This document shows, one piece after another, positions 17,304 through 25,722 of a stretch of 64,000 nucleotides of DNA. Source of the DNA: SIG575 sp964474295 (GTDB lineage Bacteria; Bacillota; Clostridia; Oscillospirales; Acutalibacteraceae). The notes below the pieces were generated by a model, which was not told where the DNA came from, ran no database searches, and was given only the letters and a program-made list of their open reading frames with translations. Numbering within the stretch: position 1 is the first letter of the stretch; each line of letters begins with the position of its first letter. A program made the translations under genes and the position numbers. The DNA lies in NCBI GenBank assembly GCA_964474295.1, contig CAYYRN010000003.1, positions 22,912 through 86,911 on the forward strand, in the 5' to 3' direction.

Positions 17304-19004
17304 TTAAGAGTTGCGAATATGCGAAAGGAAGAAATCTTTTCTGTCATCGTTGTCTATAACCTTTATAGGCTTAACCTGGTTGAGGTTTGCACCCCTTGCT
17401 TTGAGGATTTCACGGTAATCGTCATAAGTACCTGCCCTGAGGAATTTTACCTCGCAATGTCCGAGTGCGCCGTTTCTGATAAGCGGAGGAACAAGCACGT
17501 TCGTTTCGCACAAACGTTTTTCAAAAATTTCCGCATAACGCTCACATTCACTGTCGGGAATGTTGTTTCTGGGTTCTATAAGCAATTGATAGTGTCCGGG
17601 GGAGGTTGTACGGTCGGGGTAAATGCTGTAACCGATAAAATCTTCTCCGACTGTTTCGGAAAGCTCGTCCACAAGCAAATCGAAAGCCTGCTGATTGATT
17701 TTTTCACCGCTTATGTTTGCAATTTGATTACGTCTGTAAAGGAACGTTACCATAGGGGATTGCTTGTAAAATCCCGTAACTCTTACCACGTCCTCAATAC
17801 GGTAACGGTAAAGGCCGCTCATATTTGTAACGATTATTTCGTAATCCTTTCCGACCTCAAGCTCGCTTATTGTAAGCGGTCTTGCGTCTTCCGGGCCGTC
17901 AATGGGAAGAAATTCGTAAAAACCGTTTTGGGGGAGAAGAACATAATCGGATGTGTTAAACTCAATCGGAACAGCCATAAGTCCCTCGGAAGCCGCATAT
18001 CCCAAATAGTGTATGGGCAAATCGGGGCCTATGTAGCGGCGGAGCTTTTTCTCATAAAGTGAAAGGCTGCCCGTTCCCATGCCGTAAAGCCAGCCGACCT
18101 TCGACCAAATTCTGGGGATTATCGGTTCGTTATCAAAGCCCTTTTTAAATTCGGCACGCAGCTCGTTTGCTCTTTCAGGATCGGGCTTGCACTTTTTAAG
18201 AAGTTTCTCCCTTACGTCGGGCGGACAGGTAATGCTTTCGCTTATAGTACCTTTTTCGATATCGTCGCATATTGTTTCCCAGTTGTTTTCAAGGTAGAAA
18301 AACATAGATTCGACCATAGTGATGAAAACCGTACCGATGTAGCTTACGTCACGTCTGGGCAGAGAAAAACGCAGCTTCATATAGTGCATATCCATAGGCT
18401 CCCGTGTTTGAGGGAACATTATTTCTTTCGGGGAAGTTACAAAGAAAGGTGTCAATGCTTTAAGGTTAATCATAGGATGTGCAGCAAGACCGCCTGCGAT
18501 TGTTCCGCTCGGAGTTTTGTGCGAAAGAACCTCAATTGTAAGCAAGCCTCTCTGCGGGGGAACGGATTTTCCCTTGCTTTTGAAATATTTGTATGCACAG
18601 CCGACCGGTGCGCTGAAGCTGAAGCATTGGCAAACCCACATAGACCACGCCGACATGGGGATAAGCTTTGACTTGCCCGTGCTTCCCGAAGATTCGGCAT
18701 ATCTCATAACATATTTTTTCGTTATGAGATTTTTTTCTCCGTTATTTGCCATGCGTTCAATGTAATTTTCGTAATCGGGATAAGAAGAATAGGGGACGAT
18801 TCTCTGATAGTCCTCAATTGATTTTACGTCTTTGAAATTATGCATTTTACCGTAAACGGTGTTTTTGTTTTGCTTCATAAGCTCCATCAGATTTCTTTCT
18901 TGCTGCTTTACGGCTCTTGAAGAATAGATGTCAAGCTTTTTGTGTTCGCATCTTCCGAGAAAGGTTCCGAAGCCTGTCGAAAGATATCCGAAAGGGTTAG
19001 CCAT
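17304..19004 (-). CDS. GH3 (auxin-responsive) family acyl-adenylating enzyme
   Basis: Bacterial member of the GH3 family, relatives of the plant enzymes that activate a carboxylic acid with ATP and join it to an amino acid. 566 residues, near the family length. The ATP/AMP motif 'SSGSTGKSK' is at 105-113; motif 2 is the 'YAASEGLMAVP' region near 337; motif 3 is 'YRYRIEDVVRVTGF' near 400; the C-terminal cap begins near 'GEKINQQAF' at about 436. No signal peptide or membrane segment is seen. GGAGG precedes the ATG at 19004. It lies in an operon between GtrA and DUF819 membrane proteins. Substrate acid and acceptor amine are unknown; an acyl-amino acid or acyl-lipid product is possible. Confidence 0.9.
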   Translation of the reverse strand: MANPFGYLSTGFGTFLGRCEHKKLDIYSSRAVKQQERNLMELMKQNKNTVYGKMHNFKDVKSIEDYQRIVPYSSYPDYENYIERMANNGEKNLITKKYVMRYAESSGSTGKSKLIPMSAWSMWVCQCFSFSAPVGCAYKYFKSKGKSVPPQRGLLTIEVLSHKTPSGTIAGGLAAHPMINLKALTPFFVTSPKEIMFPQTREPMDMHYMKLRFSLPRRDVSYIGTVFITMVESMFFYLENNWETICDDIEKGTISESITCPPDVREKLLKKCKPDPERANELRAEFKKGFDNEPIIPRIWSKVGWLYGMGTGSLSLYEKKLRRYIGPDLPIHYLGYAASEGLMAVPIEFNTSDYVLLPQNGFYEFLPIDGPEDARPLTISELEVGKDYEIIVTNMSGLYRYRIEDVVRVTGFYKQSPMVTFLYRRNQIANISGEKINQQAFDLLVDELSETVGEDFIGYSIYPDRTTSPGHYQLLIEPRNNIPDSECERYAEIFEKRLCETNVLVPPLIRNGALGHCEVKFLRAGTYDDYREILKARGANLNQVKPIKVIDNDDRKDFFLSHIRNS

Positions 19005-19017
19005 TTTGTTTCCTCCG

Positions 19018-19482
19018 TTAATTTTTATTTTTATTGTTGAATATAAATTTTTTGCAAATTATAAAATTTACCGTTCCCATAATGAGCGTTGCAAGCATCT
19101 TTGAAAGAAACATCACACCGTCATCACCGAGTAAGTCCGCAAGACTTTCGGATAAACCGAAAAGATAAGTAAAGCCGTTGATTGCCCACGTTGTAGAAAC
19201 CGAAAAAACAGCAATAAGAACGGCAAAAAAAGGCAAAATTCCGATTATTTTTCTTTTGCTGTGAAAAACCCAAAAATAGTTAATGAAAAACCTGACAAAG
19301 AAGAAGAAAACAATCGAAACCGTGTTTGCCGCAAACAATCTTGCCGAATCCGAGCCGATAAACGAAAAAGCACGGTAAAGCGGTGTCAGTGACAGGCTTT
19401 CAAAAATTGTAACGACAAACCCCATAACGGTGTTTTTTACAAATTCCAAGGCTGTTTTTTTAATTTCTTTTTGATTTTCCAT
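19018..19482 (-). CDS. GtrA-like membrane protein
   Basis: A 154-residue protein with four hydrophobic segments (about 16-36, 50-72, 83-105 and 122-146) and the GtrA/DPMS signature 'FFVRFFINYFWVF' between segments two and three, ending in the family's basic 'CKKFIF' tail. GtrA proteins are thought to flip or hold polyprenol-linked sugars during glycosylation of surface polymers. The start is the ATG at 19482, seven bases after TTAGGAAG; an in-frame ATG seven codons earlier lacks a ribosome site. It heads the three-gene operon with the GH3 and DUF819 genes, 13 bases from the former; no glycosyltransferase accompanies it here. Confidence 0.88.
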   Translation of the reverse strand: MENQKEIKKTALEFVKNTVMGFVVTIFESLSLTPLYRAFSFIGSDSARLFAANTVSIVFFFFVRFFINYFWVFHSKRKIIGILPFFAVLIAVFSVSTTWAINGFTYLFGLSESLADLLGDDGVMFLSKMLATLIMGTVNFIICKKFIFNNKNKN

Positions 19483-19512
19483 AATTCGACTTCCTAACTG
19501 CAATTACAAAAA

Positions 19513-19541
19513 ATTATACCACGATATCTTCTTTTTTGCAA
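19513..19541 (-). promoter_or_regulatory. sigma-A-type promoter for the GtrA-GH3-DUF819 operon
   Basis: Minus strand -35 TTGCAA (19541-19536), 17-base spacer, -10 TATAAT (19518-19513), 31 bases before the GtrA start codon. Confidence 0.75.
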
Positions 19542-19618
19542 CAACTTAAAGGAAAAGGTTAAAGAGGCGGTGTAAAAGGAAAATCTTTAACTTTTTGTGT
19601 AAAAATTTTAATAAAATG

Positions 19619-19647
19619 TTGTTATTTTTATATATTTATGCTAAAAT
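19619..19647 (+). promoter_or_regulatory. sigma-A-type promoter for the MFS/LRR genes
   Basis: -35 TTGTTA (19619-19624), 17-base AT-rich spacer, -10 TAAAAT (19642-19647), 40 bases before the transporter ATG. The divergent region between it and the GtrA promoter (about 77 bases) shows no clear operator. Confidence 0.6.
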
Positions 19648-19687
19648 AAACAGTGATTTAAAATGAAACGAGGAGGTTGGTAAAAAA

Positions 19688-21454
19688 ATGAGCGACAAAA
19701 AAGCCAAGCTTACAGATAAAGTCAAATCATTGTTTACCGAAATCAAAACCCATTGGGATACTCCTGTCGAGGGCAGATATGTTCCTTATAAGGAATATAA
19801 GGACATAGTTTTTGCCGTGGGCAGTAACTATGCGGGCAAAAAAACGTTGGAGTATATCAGCTTTGCGGCTTCGTGCTACCTGATTATGCATCACTACAAT
19901 TTGCCGTATCTTACTTTTTCCGTTATCAATATCATCAATATGCCGCTGAACTATATTTCCGCCCTTATATGGTGGTTTGTTTGCGACAATTTGGGATTTC
20001 TTCCGAAAAAGACGGAGCGTAAGCTCAACGCCGTATACATCGGTATGATGGCATTCGGCTTGTCGTGTATTTTCTTTGACTGGTCACAATTGTTTAACCA
20101 AACGAGTACCTTTATTACATACCTTAACGGACTTGAGGGTATGACTGCGGCATCCTGTTTCAAAGTTTTCGGCACCCATTTTCTGTACACAGGCTGGGTG
20201 GGTGCGAGAAACATTTTCTGGCGTAAAAAGCTTATTCCGAAATACGGCAGATATAAGTATTCGCTTTACTGCGATGTTGTGCCGAAATGCGTTATGGTTG
20301 TGCTTATCGGTTGGCTGCCTGTTTACAACATTTCGGATGTTGCCACAAGAGTTTGGGTTGCAAACCTTATGTTTGCCATTTACAACATTTTCGGCTTTGA
20401 CAATCATCTTGAAACCTGCACAAAAAGTATCAGCCCGAATTTGCGTGAAAGGATACTTGTCAGAAGCTATCCTATAAAAATTTCACACATTTTCAATTCG
20501 ATTCTTGCAATAATCCTGCCCGTTATCATAGGTATGCTCCGCTACGAATGGGCGGACATCAATATGTTCAGATATGTAATACCCATTACATTTGTTGCCG
20601 CCGCAACGTGTACGATGATTTTTGCCGGCAAGGTCAAGGAGCGTATTCCGCAGCCGCCGATTGAAAAGAAGGTTCAGATTAAATTCTGGGACGGTATGTT
20701 CGGTGTGCTTAAAAACAAATATCTGCTTATAAACACAATAGTGGGACTTATCGACTCTCTCGGCAACGGTATGCTGCCGTTTGTTACAATACTTTATTTG
20801 TATACGTTCCGTTTAAGCGGTCTGCCTTACAGCCTTATTGTTGCGTTAATTTCATTTGCCGGCACACCGCCCGATTTGTTTTCACCTTATTTCCTCAAAC
20901 GCTTTTCTTACAAGCAGATTATGATTTTCTATCAGCTCAGCCGAGCCATAGGCAATGCCGCAATAGTGTGTGCGATATGGTTCTGCGGCGAAAACCTTGT
21001 TCTTTGCGGCTCGATATGTATTGTTGTACTGTTCTTTATGGAAATGACAAAAACAGTTCCCACAACTGCGGGCCACGATATGAACGTGCGTATAGGCGAT
21101 TATCAAATGTATCTTTCCGGCGAACGTCTTGAAAATTTCGCAAGTGTTTTCGGCTGGTTCACAGGGCCTATTACAAACTTCGTAGGACTTCTTATTCCTC
21201 TGTTCCTTCTTCAATACGGCTTCAACAGCAATTGGGATGTTCTGTTTGTGGACGCTTCGAGAAGAAGCATAATCGCAATTCCGATTATTGTTGATATTAT
21301 AGGCTATGTGCTTATGACAATTCCGTACATTTTCTGGGATTATGATTCAAAGAAGCAGAATATGGTTATGGAAGTTTTGAAACGCCGTGCGGAAGTTACC
21401 GAAAAGAACGCAAAAGAGGAAGGCGTTTCGCTTTCCGGCGGATACAAAGGTTAA
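19688..21454 (+). CDS. MFS-type transporter (MelB/GPH-like)
   Basis: A 588-residue polytopic membrane protein with about twelve hydrophobic segments in two halves separated by a loop near residues 315-345 ('KERIPQPPIEKKVQIKFW'). The pattern and loop resemble the glycoside-pentoside-hexuronide (GPH) branch of the major facilitator superfamily, which moves sugars with cations; the characteristic loop 2-3 motif is degenerate, so the assignment to GPH is tentative. An unusually long cytoplasmic N-terminus (about 40 residues) contains a duplicated 'PY-KEYKD' type region, and the C-terminus is a charged tail. An AGGAGG site precedes the ATG at 19688. It is co-transcribed with the LRR protein that begins 17 bases after its stop. 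Confidence 0.82.
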   Translation: MSDKKAKLTDKVKSLFTEIKTHWDTPVEGRYVPYKEYKDIVFAVGSNYAGKKTLEYISFAASCYLIMHHYNLPYLTFSVINIINMPLNYISALIWWFVCDNLGFLPKKTERKLNAVYIGMMAFGLSCIFFDWSQLFNQTSTFITYLNGLEGMTAASCFKVFGTHFLYTGWVGARNIFWRKKLIPKYGRYKYSLYCDVVPKCVMVVLIGWLPVYNISDVATRVWVANLMFAIYNIFGFDNHLETCTKSISPNLRERILVRSYPIKISHIFNSILAIILPVIIGMLRYEWADINMFRYVIPITFVAAATCTMIFAGKVKERIPQPPIEKKVQIKFWDGMFGVLKNKYLLINTIVGLIDSLGNGMLPFVTILYLYTFRLSGLPYSLIVALISFAGTPPDLFSPYFLKRFSYKQIMIFYQLSRAIGNAAIVCAIWFCGENLVLCGSICIVVLFFMEMTKTVPTTAGHDMNVRIGDYQMYLSGERLENFASVFGWFTGPITNFVGLLIPLFLLQYGFNSNWDVLFVDASRRSIIAIPIIVDIIGYVLMTIPYIFWDYDSKKQNMVMEVLKRRAEVTEKNAKEEGVSLSGGYKG

Positions 21455-21470
21455 AGCGGGGGTGAATTTG

Positions 21471-22691
21471 ATGAAGACAAAAGAAAAAAATGTAAATAAT
21501 CTTTCACAAGAAGAGCCTGTCATGCTTGACATTCCCGAAGATGAAATATGGACTTATCAGGTTGAAGGTCTTGCACCGCCGCACATCAACAAACCGTATA
21601 AGCATTACACCTTGAAAAAAATAATTTTCACCGTAACGATTATTATTGCGGTTTCGCTTTCGTGTTATTTCAGCATAAGAACGGTTCAAAAGGACGTATT
21701 TGAATATAACGATGCTTCAAACGGAACATATCAGCTTTCAAAATTCAGCAACACGGGTTACATAACGGAGCTTGATATCGATTATGTTACAAGCATTGAA
21801 TATGACGAAAACAATCACAACCCCGAAACAAACTTCAAAATTGTGGAGGACAAAACTAAGAGGGTAACGGAAATAAGGGAATATGCCCTCAACTGCGATA
21901 ACAATGTTGAGGTTATAAGAATAGGTGCCGAGGTGTCGAAAATCGACGGAAAGGCTTTCTATTCCTGTTGGAAATTGCAAAAAATCGAAGTTGACGAAAA
22001 CAACCCTTATTATTGTGACGTTGACGGTGTTCTTTACAGCAAGGATAAAAAAGAAATTATCTGCTGTCCTTGTGACAGAGATGCGTATCTTTGCGAAAAA
22101 TACGGTTACAGCCAGTATGACGAAAACGGCGATTGGAAAGAACCGGAGGGCGAGGAATACGAAAAGTACAGAAAAGATGTTATGACGTACATCGTCCCCT
22201 CAACGGTTGAAAAAATCGGTGAGCTTGCTTTTAACTATGCTTACTTGAAGGATGTATATTTGCCGGAGTCGCTCAAAACAATCGAAACACTCGGCTTTTT
22301 CAAAGCGACATCACTCGAAAACGTTTATTCGTATAAGGGCGAAAATGTCGGCGGCAGATTCACTTCGCAGGACAAATTCGATGAGGTTTACCTGTCTTTC
22401 CCCGAAGGACTTGAATATATAGGCTCGGATGCGTTCAGCTACAATCAAGCCATGAACTACGTTTACATTCCGAAAAGCGTAAAATTTATCGGACATCACG
22501 CATTTTGGGACACGGTTTACAAAGAAAGCGGAGAGCTTAAAGGCGTGAGCGTAATTAATACAGAGCTTAGCGAAGAAGAATTTTCGCAAAAAACGGAAAC
22601 GGGCGACCAGTGGAGACCGCAGTACGATTATATGCTGTTTAAAAAGAGCATCGGTGTGGAATATTCGGCACAAAGAAAAAACATTAACTAA
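21471..22691 (+). CDS. membrane-anchored BspA-type leucine-rich-repeat protein
   Basis: 406 residues. A cytoplasmic N-terminus of about 45 residues, one membrane segment ('IIFTVTIIIAVSLSCYF', about 48-64), then an extracellular region with LRR_5/BspA-type repeats: 'VIRIGAEVSKIDGKAFYSC' near 148, 'VDENNPYYCDVDGVLYS' near 175, 'VEKIGELAFNYAYLKDVYLP' near 245 (given in part as a repeat unit), and two more near 310-350. Such repeats bind proteins or surfaces and are common in gut anaerobes. The ATG at 21471 has a GGGGGTG site; the earlier in-frame ATG overlaps the transporter gene. Pairing with the transporter suggests a surface complex or just shared expression. The terminator at 22701 follows ten bases after the stop. 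Confidence 0.82.
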   Translation: MKTKEKNVNNLSQEEPVMLDIPEDEIWTYQVEGLAPPHINKPYKHYTLKKIIFTVTIIIAVSLSCYFSIRTVQKDVFEYNDASNGTYQLSKFSNTGYITELDIDYVTSIEYDENNHNPETNFKIVEDKTKRVTEIREYALNCDNNVEVIRIGAEVSKIDGKAFYSCWKLQKIEVDENNPYYCDVDGVLYSKDKKEIICCPCDRDAYLCEKYGYSQYDENGDWKEPEGEEYEKYRKDVMTYIVPSTVEKIGELAFNYAYLKDVYLPESLKTIETLGFFKATSLENVYSYKGENVGGRFTSQDKFDEVYLSFPEGLEYIGSDAFSYNQAMNYVYIPKSVKFIGHHAFWDTVYKESGELKGVSVINTELSEEEFSQKTETGDQWRPQYDYMLFKKSIGVEYSAQRKNIN

Positions 22692-22700
22692 ATGAAAACA

Positions 22701-22740
22701 CGGAGCTGTAAAAAACGTAAGTTTTTTACAGCTCCGCTTT
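22701..22740 (+). terminator. intrinsic terminator after the LRR gene, bidirectional
   Basis: A perfect 16-bp stem (22701-22716 with 22721-22736) and GTAA loop, followed by CTTTTAATTAA. The minus strand is followed by TGTTTTCATTT, so it can also end the small peptide gene on that strand. The core GCTGTAAAAA recurs in other terminators of this window. Confidence 0.9.
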
Positions 22741-22757
22741 TAATTAATTTTTTGCCG

Positions 22758-22874
22758 TCAGATGGGCATAATTCCCATGATCCAATTAAAAATGCTGGAT
22801 ACTATTTCCTGAGCGTTGATGCTTGCGCCTGCCCATTCAAGAATGTTTTTTACAAGGTCAAAAATCATTTCCAT
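22758..22874 (-). CDS. 38-residue hydrophobic/amphipathic peptide (small ORF)
   Basis: An open frame of 38 codons plus TGA, read from the ATG at 22874. AAAGGAG lies eight bases upstream, a near-perfect ribosome site. The peptide starts 'MEMIFDLVKNILEWAGAS' and ends 'IFNWIMGIMPI'; it has two hydrophobic helices joined near Gly16-Asn20, one lysine and four acidic residues, so it is net negative, with two tryptophans. It looks like a membrane-active or membrane-seeking peptide; in size, charge and start it superficially recalls staphylococcal beta-type phenol-soluble modulins, but no homology is claimed. A promoter (22918-22946) and a terminator hairpin (22701-22736) frame it as an independent gene. 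The reverse frame overlapping it on the plus strand starts inside the terminator and lacks a ribosome site. Confidence 0.68.
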   Translation of the reverse strand: MEMIFDLVKNILEWAGASINAQEIVSSIFNWIMGIMPI

Positions 22875-22917
22875 AATCGAATCTCCTTTCATAATTTATT
22901 TTGTTCTCTCTGATGTT

Positions 22918-22946
22918 AGAATAACATATAAATCATTAAATAACAA
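22918..22946 (-). promoter_or_regulatory. probable promoter for the 38-residue peptide gene
   Basis: Minus strand -35 TTGTTA (22946-22941), 17-base spacer, -10 TATTCT (22923-22918), 43 bases before the start codon. Each box matches four of six consensus bases in a very AT-rich region, so this is moderate evidence only. Confidence 0.45.
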
Positions 22947-22967
22947 TACAAAAATAATTAAGAATAA

Positions 22968-25541
22968 TTAATCTTGTAAGTCTTGAATTAATTCAATGCC
23001 CTCCGGCACGCTGAACCTTACTGACTGTACGCCGTCTGTACATTTTACTTCGACCGAAATTCTGCCGTTTTTGACTTTTATGCTGCCTTTTACGTTCAGT
23101 TCGGGAATTTTTGCGGGCGAAATAATTACCTTTTCAAAGCCGCAGGAATTTTCGGGTTGTCTTATGCCGAGGATATATTTGAATAAGTATTCGCAAACGG
23201 CACCGAACATCGGGTGCGAGTGGGAATCGCAGCCGTCCCAGTTTTCCCACAAGGTGGTTGCTCCCTGTTTTTTCATATTGAAAAACGAATTTTCTTTTTC
23301 GTTTGTAAGCAGTCGGAACGCAAGCTCACCGTAGCCGTGCTCAAACAGCACACGGGTCAGCACGTCCGTTCCGAAAATTCCCGTGTCATATGTTGCGATG
23401 CCGGAATATTTTTTTACGAGATTTTCGAGCGTTCTTTCATCTCCGAGCTTTAAGTCAACGGCAAAAGCGTCAGCTCCCTGCACACCGCCGAGGAACGAGC
23501 CTGTGTTTTCATCGAAAAATTCCCGTACAAAAGCGTCTTTTACAAAGGAAAGCTTGCTTTTCAGCAGGGCAGTGTCGGTTTCCTTGCCGAGCTTTTCGGA
23601 AAATTCGGCAGCAATTTGCAAAGTTTTAATTAAAAAGTAAGTGTTTACGAATTTTTCGGGTATTTCGATTTTGTTGTTAGGTGTACACCAATCGCCCAAA
23701 CACCATCCTTTTTCTTCTTCACGCACTACGATTCCGTTTTCGGAATGGTTTTCCATATACGAAATGTAAGAAAGGATTGCGGGATAGTATTTTTCAATTA
23801 CGGAAAAGTCACCGTAAAATTTCACGAAATTGTAAGGAACAATCGCTATTGCACCGCCCCAACCTCCGGGGCCTCCGCCTCCGCCGTAAAACGGTGCGGT
23901 GTGCTGAACGTGACCGTTATAAATATCCTGACAGTCGGCAATGTCGCAAATCCATTTTTTGTAAAGCTTTTCGGCATCAAAGGCGGTCATCACCGCTGCG
24001 GAACACAATTGACCGTCGCCTGTATATCCGAGCCGTTCTCTGTGCGGACAATCCGACGGAACGAATGAGTGAATGTTGTTGCTTTGCGTTGCAACATACG
24101 CATCAAACAGCCAATTGAGTGTTTCGTTGTTTGAAGAAAATTCGGCTGTACATTCAACATCCGAGTTCAAAATGTCAAAGCTAATCAGCTCGGCGTTGCC
24201 GTCAACTTCGACATATCTGCCTGCACGCCAGGTGAACGTTGTTGTAAGCGGACAGTTGTTTTGACCGTTGATGAAAAGGTCGCATTGCTTTCGCTTTTCA
24301 CCGCCTGTCGAACGCAGCCACATAGTGTTGTCGGGGTTTAATTTTTCACAGTAAGAAACGCTTGCTTCTTCACCGTATTTTGCATTTTCATCAAATTTGA
24401 TTATACCGAGGCCCGAAACATTTTTGCCTATGTCATACATCTTTTTGCCGTCTTTTTCAAAAAGCAGCCGAGGTTTAATCGATGCCTTTATCTTGTCACC
24501 CGGAAAATTCTGTTTTTGCAAAATTGTCAGCGGTTTTTCGACTTCTTCGGGATTGAGCCAATTTTCATTTTCAAAGTCAACCGAATGAATGTTTTCGTCA
24601 AACAGACGTGCGTCCACGGTTTCGTTAAAATATATATTGGTTCTTTTTATATAACTTTCGGTATATTTTTCGCTGCCGTCGGAAACAATAATTTTTTCGT
24701 CCCCGTCTTTATCGGTAAGCGATATTTTTATACAGTATTTTATTTTGCCGTAGGGAGGTACTTTTTCGGCGGGCTGTTCACACTGACCGTACCATCCGTT
24801 TCCCATATGGAAAGAAAAAACATTTTTTCCGTTTTTTATCAAATCCGATACGTCATATTCGAGAAAATAACATCTGTGCGTCATAGTGTCGAAAATAGGA
24901 TAAGAGGCACCCGATAAATCACGTTTTTCGTAGTTTGTCCAGGCGGGAATGAATTTATAATCCGTAAGTCTTTTTCCGTTGAAAAACGGCTCGCAAAATC
25001 CGAGAGAAACGAATTGAATTTTCGCACTTTTTATGTTTTCGCAGTTAAAGGCTTTGCGAACAAAAGCGGCTTGTACCTTTTTATCGAATCCGTACCATTT
25101 ACATTCATCGAAAATTAAATCACGAACCATCGGAACAAAAGAAAATTCGCCGTTGCTTCTTTCAACTCCGTCAACGCAGAAACCCGATTTTTCATAAAAA
25201 CCGACAGCGTATGTTTGAGCGTTTACCGTTATTCTTTCGGCTCTCAGCTTTTTTGCTTCTTCAATCATTTTTGAAAGAAGTTTTTTGCCCAAGCCTGTTT
25301 TTCTTGCACTTTTTTCAATAGCAATGTGACCGAAATGAACACTGCCGTCTTTGTTCGGCGTAATTCTTCCCGTGCCGACCGGCAAAGAGTTTTCTTTGGT
25401 GAGAATATGGAGTGATTCCGAATCAAGCAAATCAAATTCGGTACTTTCTTTAATTTGCTGCTCCACGCAAAAAACTTTTCTGCGTATTTCTTTGCACATA
25501 CTTAAATCTTCGTCAGACGAAGCTCTGAAAAATTCAACCAT
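22968..25541 (-). CDS. fusion protein: GNAT acetyltransferase + GH78 alpha-L-rhamnosidase
   Basis: 857 residues in one uninterrupted frame. Residues 1-140 form a GNAT domain: 'RKVFCVEQQ' (21-29) as in ElaA-like enzymes and the acetyl-CoA loop R80-x-x-G83-x-G85. Residues 142-857 form a rhamnosidase of family GH78: N-terminal beta-sandwich domains (with 'NGK' at 188 and 'PAWTNYEKR' at 199), an (alpha/alpha)6 catalytic barrel and a C-terminal beta-domain. Catalytic acids match those of Bacillus RhaB: D497, E502 and D509 in 'DCPHRERLGYTGD', and E766 in 'LWENWDG'. There is no signal peptide, so it acts on imported rhamnosides in the cytoplasm. The start is the ATG at 25541, with AAGGAGGT upstream; a longer frame reaches 25850 but runs through the promoter. 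The fusion is unusual; what is acetylated is unknown. Confidence 0.9.
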   Translation of the reverse strand: MVEFFRASSDEDLSMCKEIRRKVFCVEQQIKESTEFDLLDSESLHILTKENSLPVGTGRITPNKDGSVHFGHIAIEKSARKTGLGKKLLSKMIEEAKKLRAERITVNAQTYAVGFYEKSGFCVDGVERSNGEFSFVPMVRDLIFDECKWYGFDKKVQAAFVRKAFNCENIKSAKIQFVSLGFCEPFFNGKRLTDYKFIPAWTNYEKRDLSGASYPIFDTMTHRCYFLEYDVSDLIKNGKNVFSFHMGNGWYGQCEQPAEKVPPYGKIKYCIKISLTDKDGDEKIIVSDGSEKYTESYIKRTNIYFNETVDARLFDENIHSVDFENENWLNPEEVEKPLTILQKQNFPGDKIKASIKPRLLFEKDGKKMYDIGKNVSGLGIIKFDENAKYGEEASVSYCEKLNPDNTMWLRSTGGEKRKQCDLFINGQNNCPLTTTFTWRAGRYVEVDGNAELISFDILNSDVECTAEFSSNNETLNWLFDAYVATQSNNIHSFVPSDCPHRERLGYTGDGQLCSAAVMTAFDAEKLYKKWICDIADCQDIYNGHVQHTAPFYGGGGGPGGWGGAIAIVPYNFVKFYGDFSVIEKYYPAILSYISYMENHSENGIVVREEEKGWCLGDWCTPNNKIEIPEKFVNTYFLIKTLQIAAEFSEKLGKETDTALLKSKLSFVKDAFVREFFDENTGSFLGGVQGADAFAVDLKLGDERTLENLVKKYSGIATYDTGIFGTDVLTRVLFEHGYGELAFRLLTNEKENSFFNMKKQGATTLWENWDGCDSHSHPMFGAVCEYLFKYILGIRQPENSCGFEKVIISPAKIPELNVKGSIKVKNGRISVEVKCTDGVQSVRFSVPEGIELIQDLQD

Positions 25542-25563
25542 AAAACGACCTCCTTGTTTTTGT

Positions 25564-25592
25564 ATTGTATCATAAAGGTAAAACACAATCAA
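25564..25592 (-). promoter_or_regulatory. sigma-A-type promoter for the GNAT-GH78 gene
   Basis: Minus strand -35 TTGATT (25592-25587), 17-base spacer, -10 TACAAT (25569-25564), 23 bases before the ATG at 25541. The upstream divergent region to spoIVB holds no obvious operator. Confidence 0.7.
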
Positions 25593-25722
25593 GCCGTAAC
25601 GGACAAAGACATTAACATATATTGAAAAAATTTGCATTAATATTTTCGCTTTGTCTGCACAAATTATTATTGCGGCGGAGCAAACGTCTTTCGGCACTAT
25701 TTGTCGAAAGGTTATGATTAAG

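Noticed and set aside
22692..22913. A 73-codon plus-strand frame in the interval after the LRR gene
   Set aside because: It starts in the terminator hairpin, has no ribosome site, a poor amino-acid composition, and covers the well-supported minus-strand peptide gene.
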